Below, piece after piece: positions 10,743 to 21,400 of a stretch of DNA of 64,000 nt (position 1 is its first letter; each line of letters starts with the position of its first letter). The position numbers were made by a program, and so were the translations under genes. The notes under the pieces were generated by a model. It was not told where the DNA came from, searched no databases, and saw only the letters and a program-made list of their open reading frames with translations. The DNA comes from Nocardia arthritidis NBRC 100137 (lineage in GTDB: Bacteria; Actinomycetota; Actinomycetes; Mycobacteriales; Mycobacteriaceae): the NCBI RefSeq assembly GCF_001612765.1, contig NZ_BDBB01000034.1, forward strand, positions 38,615 through 102,614. Direction: 5' to 3'.

Positions 10743-11768
10743 GTGACCAAGTCGGCCAGCGCGCGCGGTTCCTACGTCGAACCCGGCGAGTTCAAAAGGG
10801 ACACGAACTACATCACCACCCGGATCACGGCTGACGGCCGCGACGGCTACCCCGTCGAGCCGGGGCGCTACCGGCTCGTCGCGGCGCGCGCCTGCCCGTG
10901 GGCCAATCGAACGCTGATCGTGCGCAGGCTGCTCGGACTCGAGCCGGTGCTCTCACTCGGACTGTGCGGACCCACGCACGACGAGCTCAGCTGGACCTTC
11001 GATCTGGACCCCGGCGGCGTCGACCCGGTACTCGGCATCCCCCGGCTGCGCGACGCTTATCTGGCCCGGTTCCCGGACTACCCGCGGGGTATCACGGTGC
11101 CCGCCGTCGTGGACGTGCCGACAGGGCAGGTCGTCACCAACGACTACGCGCAGATCACGCTCGACTTCTCCACCGAGTGGACCGCGCACCACCGGCCCGG
11201 CGCGCCGCAGTTGTACCCGGAGCCGCTGCGCGCGGAGATCGACGAGGTGAACCTCGCGGTGTTCCGCGACGTCAACAACGGCGTCTACCGCTGCGGGTTC
11301 GCCGGGGCGCAGGACGCCTACGATGCCGCCTACGACCGGCTCTTCCACCGCCTGGACATGCTCTCCGAACGCCTTGCCGCGCAACGGTATCTGGTCGGCG
11401 ACACGATCACCGAGGCCGATGTCCGGCTGTTCACCACGCTGGTCCGCTTCGACGCGGTGTACCACGGCCACTTCAAGTGCAACCGGTCCAAGCTCAGTGA
11501 GATGCCGGTGCTGTGGGCGTACGCGCGCGACCTGTACCAGACCCCCGGCTTCGGCGACACGATCGACTTCGGGCAGATCAAGACGCACTACTACGTCGTG
11601 CACCGGGACATCAACCCGACCGGGATAGTTCCCAAGGGCCCTGATCTGGCGAACTGGCTGACCCCGCACGGCCGAGAGACCCTCGGCGGCAGGCCGTTCG
11701 GCGACGGAACCCCGCCATCCCCTCCGCCGTCGGGCGAACGCGTGCCCGCGATCCCCACTCCCGCGTAA
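10743..11768 (+). CDS. Xi-class glutathione S-transferase-like / glutathionyl-hydroquinone reductase family protein
   Basis: 341 residues. A thioredoxin-fold N-terminal part carries the Xi-class active site ARACPWANR, with the catalytic Cys in CPWA. The all-helical C-terminal GST domain follows (YLVGDTITEADVRLFTTLVRFD, then HYYVVHRDINPTGIVPKGP), both hallmarks of the family. Xi-class enzymes reduce glutathionyl-hydroquinones. Actinobacteria of this group use mycothiol rather than glutathione, so a mycothiol-linked role is an inference. Start is the GTG at 10743. The C-terminal tail is Pro-rich. Confidence 0.88.
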   Translation: MTKSASARGSYVEPGEFKRDTNYITTRITADGRDGYPVEPGRYRLVAARACPWANRTLIVRRLLGLEPVLSLGLCGPTHDELSWTFDLDPGGVDPVLGIPRLRDAYLARFPDYPRGITVPAVVDVPTGQVVTNDYAQITLDFSTEWTAHHRPGAPQLYPEPLRAEIDEVNLAVFRDVNNGVYRCGFAGAQDAYDAAYDRLFHRLDMLSERLAAQRYLVGDTITEADVRLFTTLVRFDAVYHGHFKCNRSKLSEMPVLWAYARDLYQTPGFGDTIDFGQIKTHYYVVHRDINPTGIVPKGPDLANWLTPHGRETLGGRPFGDGTPPSPPPSGERVPAIPTPA

Positions 11769-11774
11769 CGGGCG

Positions 11775-11799
11775 CGTCCGGACGAAGTTCGTCCGGACG
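11775..11799. repeat. Perfect inverted repeat just after the GST-like gene
   Basis: CGTCCGGACGAA at 11775-11786 and its complement at 11788-11799 can form a long hairpin with a very short loop, seven bases past the stop codon. GTCCGGACGAA also recurs as a direct repeat. There is no U-tract, so it may be a factor-dependent terminator or an RNA-stability hairpin. Confidence 0.5.
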
Positions 11800-11907
11800 A
11801 AGCGAGACAGCCGCCGGTGGAACCGATGCGGCTGGGTACTTCGTTGTCATGACGAGCTGACGGCAACCGGTGCCATACAGTTCTACCCAGCAGACCGGAA
11901 GAGGAGG

Positions 11908-12642
11908 ATGCCGCCGATGCTCAAAGGCGCGTTCGAGAAGACGGTGGTCGAACTGCTCGACACCGGGTCCCGCCTGCAGGCCCCCGCGGTCGCCAAGTAC
12001 GTGGACCGAATTCGTCGCTCCCACCCGGAGGAAAGCCCCGCGCAGATCATCGACCGGCTGGAGAAGCAGTACCTGCTCGCGGTGACCGGCAGCGGCAGCG
12101 CGGTCGGCGCGACCGCGGCCGTTCCCGGTGTCGGCACCGTCGCGGCCATCGCCGCCGTCAGCGCGGAGACCACCTTCTTCATGGAGGCCTCAGCGGTGTT
12201 CACCCTTGCGGTGGCCGCGGTGCACGGCATCTCGCCGGAGAACCAGGAGCAGCGCAGGGCGCTGGTGCTGGCCGTCGTGCTCGGCGAGAGCGGCATGCAG
12301 ATCGTGCAGAAGAGCGTGGGCAGTTCCGCGAAGAACTGGGGCTCGGCCTTCGCCAACCGCATCCCCGGATTGTCGAGCATGAATGATTCGCTGCTGAAGC
12401 GGTTCATCATCCGGTTCATCACCAAGCGCGCCGCGCTGATGGCGGGCAAGGTGCTGCCCGCGGGCATCGGCGCCGTGATCGGCGGTGCGGGCAACCGCGC
12501 CCTGGGCAAGGCCACGATCAACAACGCGCGCAAGGCATTCGGGAAGCCGCCGGCCACCTGGTCCGGGCACCTGGTCATCGACGCCGATCCGTTCACCGCG
12601 ATCGACCCGGCGAAGCCGCGACCTCCGGCCGAGCCACGATGA
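11908..12642 (+). CDS. Conserved hypothetical membrane-associated protein (EcsC-like)
   Basis: 244 residues. The N-terminal third is helical and charged. It is followed by Gly/Ala-rich hydrophobic stretches (SGSAVGATAAVPGVGTVAAI and a second one near AGKVLPAGIGAVIGGAGNRA) that resemble the EcsC/TerB-like membrane-associated family. An amphipathic middle segment lies between them. The stop overlaps the start of the ABC ATPase gene by four bases (ATGA), so it is translated together with that transporter, and may assist it. The start ATG at 11908 has a purine-rich GAAGAGGA just upstream. Function is unknown. Confidence 0.7.
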   Translation: MPPMLKGAFEKTVVELLDTGSRLQAPAVAKYVDRIRRSHPEESPAQIIDRLEKQYLLAVTGSGSAVGATAAVPGVGTVAAIAAVSAETTFFMEASAVFTLAVAAVHGISPENQEQRRALVLAVVLGESGMQIVQKSVGSSAKNWGSAFANRIPGLSSMNDSLLKRFIIRFITKRAALMAGKVLPAGIGAVIGGAGNRALGKATINNARKAFGKPPATWSGHLVIDADPFTAIDPAKPRPPAEPR

Positions 12643-13619
12643 GCGGGGCGCGGCCGATCGCGTTCGCGGTCCAGGGATTGACCAAGCGGTACGAACTGGC
12701 GACCGCCGTGGCGGATGTCAGCTTCACCGTGCCCGCAGGCGCCGTCGCCGCGCTGGTGGGTCCGCGCGGCGCGGGCAAGACCACGATTGTGCGGGTGCTG
12801 CTCGGACTGGTCGTCCCCACCTCCGGAACCGCGTCCGTCGGCGGGCCCGGCGCCCGGCGAGACGGCCCGGGCGGGATCGGCGGCGTCCTCACGCCACGCG
12901 GCCTGCCTCCGGCCCGTACCGCGCGAGAGCACCTCTGGATCTACGCCGCCGCGGCGAACGTCGCCGACAGCCGGGTGACCGAGGTACTCGAACTGGTGGG
13001 GCTGGACGAGCACGCCACGACGAGGACCGGCGCCATGTCGATCGGGCAGCAGACCAGGCTGGCCCTGGCTACCGCGCTGCTCGGCGATCCTCCGCTGCTG
13101 GTGCTCGACGATCCGATGGACGGGCTCGACGCCGCCGAACGCGGCTGGCTGCACGACTTCCTGCGCGGGCACACCCGCCGCGGCGGCAGTGCCCTGCTGA
13201 CCAGCGAGAGCCTCGGCGCCGTCGTGCCCGCCGCCGACCAACTGGTCGTACTGAACGAGGGCACGGTGGTCTACCAGGGCACTCCGGCACGGCTGCGGCG
13301 CGGGCATCCGGACCGGCTGGTCGTCGCGGCGTCCACGCCCATCGCGCTGGCCACCATGCTCGCGGCACAGGGATTCACCGACGCCGTGATCCGGCCGGAC
13401 GGTCGCCTCGCCGTCGCCGAGGCGAGCGAAGCGCAGATCCGCACGGCCGCCACCGCGGCGCAAGTGCGCATCGATAGCATCGTCGCCGACCCGATCCATC
13501 CCGACCGCGTGCTCGCGTCGCTGACCAAACCCACCGCCGCGCCCGCGCCGCACTACCCGGGTCTCGCCGCGCCCGGCGGCCGGCCACCCTCGCCGACGCC
13601 CTACGGAATCCCACGATGA
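12639..13619 (+). CDS. ABC transporter ATP-binding protein with degenerate hydrolysis motifs
   Basis: 326 residues with one nucleotide-binding domain. Walker A is intact (GPRGAGKTT). The signature is MSIGQQ instead of LSGGQ. Walker B is LLVLDDP, where the catalytic Glu is replaced by Asp. The switch-loop His, normally in a SSH motif, is missing (LLTSES). A C-terminal extension resembles the drug-exporter (DrrA) subclass. It overlaps its neighbours by four bases on both sides, so the hypothetical protein, ATPase and permease form a tightly coupled operon. Reduced or regulatory ATPase activity is an inference from the motifs. Confidence 0.85.
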   Translation: MSGARPIAFAVQGLTKRYELATAVADVSFTVPAGAVAALVGPRGAGKTTIVRVLLGLVVPTSGTASVGGPGARRDGPGGIGGVLTPRGLPPARTAREHLWIYAAAANVADSRVTEVLELVGLDEHATTRTGAMSIGQQTRLALATALLGDPPLLVLDDPMDGLDAAERGWLHDFLRGHTRRGGSALLTSESLGAVVPAADQLVVLNEGTVVYQGTPARLRRGHPDRLVVAASTPIALATMLAAQGFTDAVIRPDGRLAVAEASEAQIRTAATAAQVRIDSIVADPIHPDRVLASLTKPTAAPAPHYPGLAAPGGRPPSPTPYGIPR

Positions 13620-14398
13620 TCACCATCCTGCCCGCGGACCTGGTGCCGAACGTCAACTCCGAGGTGCGCAAGGTCGTCACGATGCCGCGCGCCAGGACGC
13701 TCGCCGCCGCGCTGCTCGCCGTGGCACTGTTCGCGAGCCTCGTATCGGCGAGCCTGGCCGGGCCGCCGGATCCGCGCGGCCAGCCCGCCACCGGCGCGGC
13801 GACGATCGGGCTCTACGTCGCGCTGGCGCTGGTGGCGCTCGCGGCCGCGGTCTTCGGCGCGGTGGGCACCGGCGCGGAGTACCGGTACCACAGCATGGCG
13901 GTGACCACGCTGTTCACCGCCGACCGCGACCGGCTCGCCGCCGGGAAATTCCTGGTCATCGGGTGTTGTGCGCTGGCGGCGGCGGTAGCGGTCGAACTGG
14001 TGTCGGCCGGGGCCCTGTTCGGCGTCGGGCATGGCAAGGTCGCCGTCACCGGGGAGTTCTTCGCGGTGCTCGGTGGCGGGCTGCTCGCCACGGTGTGCTG
14101 GTCGCTGATCGGCGCGAGCGCGGGCATCCTGCTGCGGTCCTCGACCAGAGCCGTGCCGCTGCTACTCGGCTGGATCGTGCTCGCCGAACCCCTGATCTGG
14201 CTGATCGCCCGCGGCCTCGGCATTCCGGGCGTAGTCACCCTGCTGCCCGTCTCCGCGACCGTCGGCACCGTGGCGGTGGGGTCCTACCCCGACAGCGATC
14301 TACTCGCCCCCACCCCGGCCGCCGTCGTGGTCTTGCTGCTGTGGACCATCGGCCTGGGCGCCGCGAGCTGGTGGAGCCTACGCACCCGCGACCTGTGA
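13616..14398 (+). CDS. ABC transporter permease (ABC-2 type)
   Basis: 260 residues with about six hydrophobic segments: near residues 25-50 (TLAAALLAVALFASLVSASL), 60-90, 110-135, 145-170, 180-205 and 235-255. No enzymatic motif is present. The start ATG overlaps the ATPase stop (ATGA at 13616), which indicates that this is the membrane partner of that ATPase. The topology and gene order match DrrB-like or gliding-motility-type ABC-2 exporters. The substrate is unknown. Confidence 0.82.
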   Translation: MITILPADLVPNVNSEVRKVVTMPRARTLAAALLAVALFASLVSASLAGPPDPRGQPATGAATIGLYVALALVALAAAVFGAVGTGAEYRYHSMAVTTLFTADRDRLAAGKFLVIGCCALAAAVAVELVSAGALFGVGHGKVAVTGEFFAVLGGGLLATVCWSLIGASAGILLRSSTRAVPLLLGWIVLAEPLIWLIARGLGIPGVVTLLPVSATVGTVAVGSYPDSDLLAPTPAAVVVLLLWTIGLGAASWWSLRTRDL

Positions 14399-14487
14399 TC
14401 CGCGGCTGGTAGGGAACAACGGCTTGTCGGCCGGTGTCGGTACCGTCGATGACGAACGCGGTACGACAAAGGGGACGAGCGAACGAC

Positions 14488-17400
14488 GTGGACGGGGGAC
14501 CTAGACCCGGCTGGATACGCAGGCTGTGGGCCGAATGCCTACCGCACCGCGCGGTGCTGGGCGGACTGGCGGCAGCCGTGGTCGGCGGAGCGGTCGTCGA
14601 GACCGCTGGGCCGCTGCTGACGAAACGGGCCGTCGACGCGGCGGGGATCGGTGACACGGCGGCGATCAGCGTCGTGGCCGGACTGATCTTGATACTGGCG
14701 GTCAGCCGGTCCGCCGCCGGGTTCGGGCGGCGCTGGCTGGCGGGGCGACTGTCGCTGGACGTGCAGCATGCGCTGCGCGTACAGCTGCTGGGCGCATTGC
14801 AGCGGCTGGACGGCGTCGGACAGGACACGCTGCGCACCGGGCAAGTGGTGTCGCGCTCGATCACCGATCTCCAGCTGGTCCAGGGTCTGCTGGCGATGGT
14901 GCCGCTGTCGGGCATGGCACTGCTGGAGTTCGGACTGGCCGCCGCGGTCATGATCTGGCTGTCCCCGCCGCTGGCGGCCGTCGCGCTGCTGGTGGTGCCC
15001 GCGATCGGCGTGGTGGTCTACCGCATGCGGCCGCGCCTGCACGCGGCGACCTGGTCGGCGCAGCAGCGCGCCGCCGATCTCGCCCAGCACGTCGAGGAGA
15101 CGGTCACCGGCGTGCGGGTGGTCAAAGGGTTCGGCCAGGAAGCGCGGATGGTCGATCTGCTCGAGCGGCACGGTCGCAAACTGTTCGCGGAGCGGATGCG
15201 CGCCGCGCGGATCGACGCCGGGTTCGCGCCGTCGGTCGCGACGATTCCGCAGATCGGCATGGTCGCCGTCATCGCGCTCGGCGGACTGCTGGCGCTGCAC
15301 GGCGGGATCGGCATCGGCACCTTCGTCGCGTTCGCCGCGTATGTCGCCGTCATGACCGGAACCGCGCGCATCCTCTCCTCGGTGATCGTCATGGCCCAGC
15401 TGACCAGGGCGGCTGCCGAGCGGGTGTTCCAGGTGATCGACACCGCGCCGGTCATCGCCGAGCCCGACCACCCGGTGGATCTGCCGGACGGACCGCTCGG
15501 CATCGAGATCGATGCGCTGAGTTTCGGTTTCGACCCCGACCGGCCGGTGCTGCGCGAGCTGGATCTGCGCGTGCGTCCAGGCGAGACGGTGGCGATCATC
15601 GGCCCGGCGGGCTCGGGCAAGTCCACGCTCGCCCTGCTGCTCCCCCGGTTCTACGCGCCGGACGCGGGCAGTATCCGGCTGTTCACCGACGCCACCGCGC
15701 CGCACGCCGGCAACGCGAGCGCCGCCACCCGTGCCAACCCGCTCGCCGGTACCCACACCGCCGAAACGGTCGGCGTCGACATCGCCGACGTGCGCGCCGC
15801 CGACCTGCGCGCCGCCATCGGCGTCGTCTTCGACGATCCGTTCTTGTTCTCCGACACCATCGCGGCCAATATCGCGCTCGGACGGCCGGAAGCCACCGAC
15901 GAGGAGATCAGGCAGGCCGCCGTTCAGGCCGCGGCCGACGAATTCATCGCCGAACTGCCCGACGGCTACGACACGGTGGTGGGCGAGCGCGGCCTCACCC
16001 TCTCCGGCGGCCAGCGCCAGCGGATCGCGCTGGCCAGAACGCTGCTGGCCCGCCCGCGCGTCCTGGTACTCGACGACGCCACCTCCGCGGTGGACGCGGT
16101 CACCGAGGCCGCCATCTTCCAGGCCCTGCCCGACAACGGCGGACGGACCACGCTGATCCTCGCGCACCGGGAGTCGACGCTGGCCCACGCCGACCGCGTG
16201 ATCCGGTTGCCCGCTCCCGCCGGGCACCTCGCTGCCGAGCCGGACCCGGGCGCGACGCCGGTCTCCCGGGGGCGAGCGCTCGACGGTCCCTCCGGTCGCC
16301 GGTTCGGCGGCGCGGCGGCCGACATCAGTGAGACACCTGAGCTGCGCAAGACCATCGCGCTCCTTCCACCGGCCACCGAACAGCCGAGCATGGACGCGGA
16401 GCGGCTGCGCGAGCCGGATCCGGCGTTCCGGCTCACCCGCTTGCTGCGGCCGGTCCGCGCGCTGGTACTGACGGTGATCGCACTGCTGGCCGCCGACGCG
16501 ATCATCGCGATCGCCTTCCCGCCGCTGGTGCGCTACGCCATCGACGGCGGCGTGCTCGGCGCCGACGCCGGGGCGCTGGTCCGCGCGACGCTGCTCGGCA
16601 CGGCCCTGGCCGGCGCGGGCTGGGCGGTCGGCGCGGCCACCACAATGCTCACCGCCCGCACCGGGGAACGGGTGCTGTTCGCCCTGCGCGTGCGCAGCTT
16701 CGCGCACCTGCAACGGCTCGGCCTGGACTACTACGAGCGCGAGCTGTCCGGGCGGATCATGACGCGGATGACCACCGACGTCGACGCGCTGTCGACCTTC
16801 TTGCAGACCGGAGTCGCCACCAGCCTGATCGGCTTGCTGACTCTTGTCGGCATCACGGCCGCGCTGCTGGTCATCGACGTCTCCCTGGCTCTGGCCGTGC
16901 TGTCGACGGTGCCTGCCCTGGCGATCGCGACGGTGCTGTTCCGGCGGGTGTCGTCCACCGCCTACACCGTGTCGCGCGAGCATGTGTCGGCGGTTAACGC
17001 CGACTTCCAGGAGAACGTGACGGGCTTGCGCGCGGTGCAGGCCAACCGCCACGAGCCACGCGCCGCCCGTCGATTCGCCGAGTACTCACAGCGATACCGC
17101 AACAGCCGGTTGCGGGCCCAGCGGGCGATCGCGCTGTATTTCGCGTTCGTCGTCGGATGGGCGGACGTGGCCCTGGCGGCGGTGGTGTACTTCGGGGCGC
17201 GCGAAGTCGCCACCGGTGCGACCAGCGCGGGCACGCTGGTGGCGTTCGTGCTGTATCTGGGGCTGCTGTTCGTCCCGATCCTGCAGCTGTCCCAGGTCTT
17301 CGACAGTTACCAGCAGGCCAGGGTCGGCCTGCGCCGGATCGGGGACCTGCTGCGCACACCCTCCTCGATCGCCGCCGACCCGGCCGACCCGGTGCCCATC

Positions 17401-18285
17401 GACGGCGGGCTGCGAGGTGAGGTGATGTTCGACGACGTCCGCTTCCGCTACGCGGGCAGTCGCGTTCCCGCGCTGGACGGCGTCTCGCTGCACATTCCGG
17501 CGGGCTCCACCCTGGCCCTGGTCGGGCCGACGGGCGCGGGCAAGTCGACCGTCGTCAAGCTGCTGGCACGGCTGTACGACCTGCCCCCGGACTCCGGTTT
17601 CGCCGGTGCACCATCGCCTGCGGCCGTCGTACCGGAAAGCGAAACCGGAGTATTCGCGGATGCCCCTGGCGCGATCCGGGTGGACGGCGTCGACGTCCGC
17701 GACTACCGACTCGCCCAGTACCGCTCTCGGCTGGGCATCGTCCCCCAGGAAGCTCACCTGTTCACTGGGGACGTGGCGAGCAACATTGCATTCGGGAAAC
17801 CATTCGCGACGCCCGAGGAGATCGCCGCGGCCGCCGCCGCGGTGGGCGCGACAGAGATGATCGCCGCCCTTCCGCTCGGGATGAACCAGCCGGTCGGTGA
17901 GCGTGGGCGCGGCCTGTCGGCCGGGCAGCGGCAGCTGATCGCCCTCGCCCGCGCCGAACTGGTCGCCCCGGACTTGCTGCTGCTCGACGAGGCCACCGCG
18001 ACGCTCGACCCGGACGCCGAGGCATCGGTGCTGGCAGCGAGCCGGTCGCTGAGCCGGGACCGCACCACGGTCCTCGTCGCGCACCGGCTCGCCACGGCGG
18101 CGCGCGCCGACCGGATCGCCGTCGTCGACCATGGGCGAATCGTGGAATTCGGCTCCCACGCGGAGCTGCTCGCGGCGGGCGGGCCGTATACCCGGCTGTG
18201 GGCAGCGGCGCAGGCGTCGGAGGGAATATTCTCAGGTGACGCCGGGTCATCACCAATAGGGTCGGGGGTGTCGGGTGGTCGGTGA
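14488..18285 (+). CDS. Fused ABC exporter: TMD-NBD-TMD-NBD in one chain
   Basis: About 1265 residues holding two complete ABC-exporter halves. Half 1: six-helix membrane domain, then Walker A GPAGSGKST (about residue 371), signature LSGGQRQRIALA (about 505) and Walker B LVLDDATSAVD, with Asp at the catalytic-Glu position. Half 2: membrane domain (TMD motif YYERELSGRIMTRMTTDVD), Walker A GPTGAGKST (about 1013), signature LSAGQRQLIALA and a canonical LLLDEATATLD. One degenerate and one consensus ATP site is typical of heterodimeric exporters, here joined in one gene. I choose the GTG at 14488 with AAAGGGGA upstream; a GTG at 14434 and an ATG at 14449 are in the same frame. It lies 124 bases upstream of kgd on the same strand. 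The substrate is unknown. Confidence 0.9.
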   Translation: MDGGPRPGWIRRLWAECLPHRAVLGGLAAAVVGGAVVETAGPLLTKRAVDAAGIGDTAAISVVAGLILILAVSRSAAGFGRRWLAGRLSLDVQHALRVQLLGALQRLDGVGQDTLRTGQVVSRSITDLQLVQGLLAMVPLSGMALLEFGLAAAVMIWLSPPLAAVALLVVPAIGVVVYRMRPRLHAATWSAQQRAADLAQHVEETVTGVRVVKGFGQEARMVDLLERHGRKLFAERMRAARIDAGFAPSVATIPQIGMVAVIALGGLLALHGGIGIGTFVAFAAYVAVMTGTARILSSVIVMAQLTRAAAERVFQVIDTAPVIAEPDHPVDLPDGPLGIEIDALSFGFDPDRPVLRELDLRVRPGETVAIIGPAGSGKSTLALLLPRFYAPDAGSIRLFTDATAPHAGNASAATRANPLAGTHTAETVGVDIADVRAADLRAAIGVVFDDPFLFSDTIAANIALGRPEATDEEIRQAAVQAAADEFIAELPDGYDTVVGERGLTLSGGQRQRIALARTLLARPRVLVLDDATSAVDAVTEAAIFQALPDNGGRTTLILAHRESTLAHADRVIRLPAPAGHLAAEPDPGATPVSRGRALDGPSGRRFGGAAADISETPELRKTIALLPPATEQPSMDAERLREPDPAFRLTRLLRPVRALVLTVIALLAADAIIAIAFPPLVRYAIDGGVLGADAGALVRATLLGTALAGAGWAVGAATTMLTARTGERVLFALRVRSFAHLQRLGLDYYERELSGRIMTRMTTDVDALSTFLQTGVATSLIGLLTLVGITAALLVIDVSLALAVLSTVPALAIATVLFRRVSSTAYTVSREHVSAVNADFQENVTGLRAVQANRHEPRAARRFAEYSQRYRNSRLRAQRAIALYFAFVVGWADVALAAVVYFGAREVATGATSAGTLVAFVLYLGLLFVPILQLSQVFDSYQQARVGLRRIGDLLRTPSSIAADPADPVPIDGGLRGEVMFDDVRFRYAGSRVPALDGVSLHIPAGSTLALVGPTGAGKSTVVKLLARLYDLPPDSGFAGAPSPAAVVPESETGVFADAPGAIRVDGVDVRDYRLAQYRSRLGIVPQEAHLFTGDVASNIAFGKPFATPEEIAAAAAAVGATEMIAALPLGMNQPVGERGRGLSAGQRQLIALARAELVAPDLLLLDEATATLDPDAEASVLAASRSLSRDRTTVLVAHRLATAARADRIAVVDHGRIVEFGSHAELLAAGGPYTRLWAAAQASEGIFSGDAGSSPIGSGVSGGR

Positions 18286-18409
18286 ATCCGCCGATTTGCT
18301 GCTGGGCCTATCCTCAGATAGGGCGCATCGGCGCGCAATCCGCTGATCCCCGTGCCGGGCACGTCACAAACGTCGCAGCGCGAAGAACGAAATGAGGCGA
18401 ACACCTGCT

Positions 18410-21400
18410 GTGAGCAGCTCAACTTCCCAGTTCGGACAGAACCAGTGGCTAGTCGATGAGATGTATCAGAAGTTCAAGCAAGATCCATCTTCGGTCGACG
18501 AGAGCTGGCACGAATTCCTGGCCGACTACACGCCTGAGGTGAGTGGCGACTCCGGCAACAGCCAGTCCGCGCCCGCGCCCGCGCAGTCTGCCGCTCCCGC
18601 ACCGGCTCCAGCGGCCGCCAAGCGTAACGACGCCAAGCCCGCAGACACCAAGCCCGCCTCCCCCGCGGCCGCGAAAGCGCCCGCCCCGGCCGCCGCCAAG
18701 CCCGCACCGGCCGCCGCCAAGCCCGCCGCGGTGAACGCGCGCACCCCGCAGACCACCCCGGCGCCGAGTTCGAACGCCGCGCCGACCTCCGGCCCGAAGC
18801 AGGCCGACACCGCCGCCGACGAGTCGAAGGTGCTGCGCGGCGCCGCCGCGGCGGTGGCGAAGAACATGGCCGCCTCGCTGAGCATCCCCACCGCGACCAG
18901 CGTGCGCGCGATTCCGGCCAAGCTGATGATCGACAACCGCTTGGTCATCAACAACCACCTCGCCCGCACCAGGGGCGGCAAGATCTCCTTCACCCACCTG
19001 CTCGGCTACGCCATCGTGCAGGCGGTCAAGGCTTTCCCGAACATGAACCGGCACTACGCCGAGGTCGACGGAAAGCCGAACGCGGTCACGCCCGCGCACA
19101 CCAACCTCGGCCTTGCCATCGACCTGCCCGGCAAGGACGGCAGCCGGTCGCTGGTCGTCGCGGCCATCAAGGGCTGCGAGGCGATGACCTTCGGGCAGTT
19201 CCACACCGCCTACGAGGACATCGTGCGCCGCGCCCGCGACGGCAAGCTCACCGCCGAGGACTTCTCCGGCGTCACCATCTCGCTGACCAACCCGGGCACC
19301 ATCGGCACCGTGCACTCGGTGCCCCGCCTGATGAACGGGCAGGGCGCGATCATCGGCGCGGGCGCGATGGAGTACCCCGCCGAGTTCCAGGGCATGAGCG
19401 ACGAGCGGATCGCCGATCTGGGCGTCGGCAAGCTGATGACGCTCACCTCCACCTACGACCACCGCATCATCCAGGGTGCCGAGTCCGGCGACTTCCTGCG
19501 CACCATTCACCGGCTGCTGATCGCCGACGAGTTCTACGATGAGATCTTCCACGGTCTCGGCGTGCCATACGAGCCGATCCGCTGGCGCAAGGACATCCGC
19601 GAACGCGGCGTCGACAAGAGCGCGCGCGTGCTGGAGATGATCGCGGCCTACCGCAACCGCGGCCATCTGATGGCCGACACCGATCCGCTGCGGCTGGTCA
19701 AGGAGAAGTTCCGCAGTCACCCGGACCTGGACGTCACCCAGCACGGCCTCACGCTGTGGGACCTGGACCGCACGTTCAATGTGGCGGGCTTCCACGGCCA
19801 GGACCAGATGAAGCTGCGCGACGTGCTGTCCGTCCTGCGCGACGCCTACGTCCGCCACGTCGGTGTGGAGTACACCCATATCCTCGAACCCGAGCAGTTG
19901 CAGTGGATCCAGGAGCGGGTCGAGCAGAAGCACGCGAAGCCGACGGTTGCGCAACAGAAGTACATCCTGAACCGGCTGAACGCCGCGGAGGCCTTCGAGA
20001 CCTTCCTGCAGACCAAGTACGTCGGGCAGAAGCGCTTCTCGCTGGAGGGCGCCGAGGCCGTCATCCCGATGATGGACGCGGTGATCGACCAGTGCGCCGA
20101 GCACAGCCTCGACGAGGTCATCATCGGCATGCCGCACCGCGGACGGCTCAACGTGCTGGCCAACATCGTCGGCAAGCCCTACTCGAAGATCTTCACCGAG
20201 TTCGAGGGCAACATGAACCCGGCCGCCACGCACGGCTCCGGCGACGTGAAGTACCACCTCGGCGCGCAGGGCACCTACCTGCAGATGTTCGGCGACAACG
20301 AGATCGAGGTCTCGCTCACCGCGAACCCCTCGCACCTCGAGGCGGTCGACCCGGTCCTGGAGGGCCTGGTCCGCGCCAAGCAGGACCTGCTGGACAAGGG
20401 TGACGGGGCCGAGGGCTTCTCGGTCGTGCCGCTGATGCTGCACGGTGACGCCGCGTTCGCCGGTCAAGGCGTGGTCGCCGAGACGCTGAACCTGTCGGGC
20501 CTGCGCGGCTACCGGGTCGGCGGCACCATCCACATCGTGGTGAACAACCAGATCGGCTTCACCACCGCGCCGGAGAACAGCCGCTCCACCGAGTACTCCA
20601 CCGACATCGCGAAGTTCATCGGCGCGCCGATCTTCCACGTCAACGGCGACGACCCGGAGGCGTGCGACTGGGTGGCGCGCCTGGCGGTCGACTTCCGGCA
20701 GAAGTTCCGCAAGGACGTCGTCATCGACATGATCTGCTACCGCCGGCGCGGGCACAACGAGGGCGACGACCCGTCGATGACCCAGCCGTGGATGTACGAC
20801 GTCATCGACACCAAGCGCTCGGTCCGCAAGGCGTACACCGAGAGCCTGATCGGCCGCGGCGACATCTCGCTGAAAGAGGCCGAGGACGCGCTGCGCGACT
20901 ACCAGGGCCAGCTGGAGCGGGTGTTCAACGAGGTCCGCGAGCTGGAGAAATACTCCCCCGGGCCGAGCGAGTCGGTCGAAGGCGACCAGCCGGTGCCCGC
21001 GAGCGTCGTGACGGCCGTGGACAAATCCATCCTGCAGCGCATCGGCGACGCGTTCCTCAACGTGCCCGACGGCTTCAACGTGCACCCGCGCGTCAAGCCG
21101 GTGCTGGAGAAGCGCCGCGAGATGGCCTACGAGGGCAAGGTCGACTGGGCCTTCGCCGAGCTGCTCGCCTTCGGCACTCTGATCGACGAGGGCCGCGCGG
21201 TCCGCCTGACCGGTCAGGACTCCCGCCGCGGCACGTTCACCCAGCGGCACGCGGTGATCATCGACCGCAAGACCGCCGAGGAGTACACCCCGCTGCACAA
21301 CATCGGCAGCGAGAATCCGGGCTGGTTCGCCGTGCACGACTCGGCGCTGAGCGAATTCGCCGCCGTCGGCTTCGAATACGGCTACTCCCTGGGCAACCCC

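Noticed and set aside
14539..17052. An 837-codon open frame on the minus strand
   Set aside because: Antisense to the fused ABC exporter, which has all expected ABC motifs.
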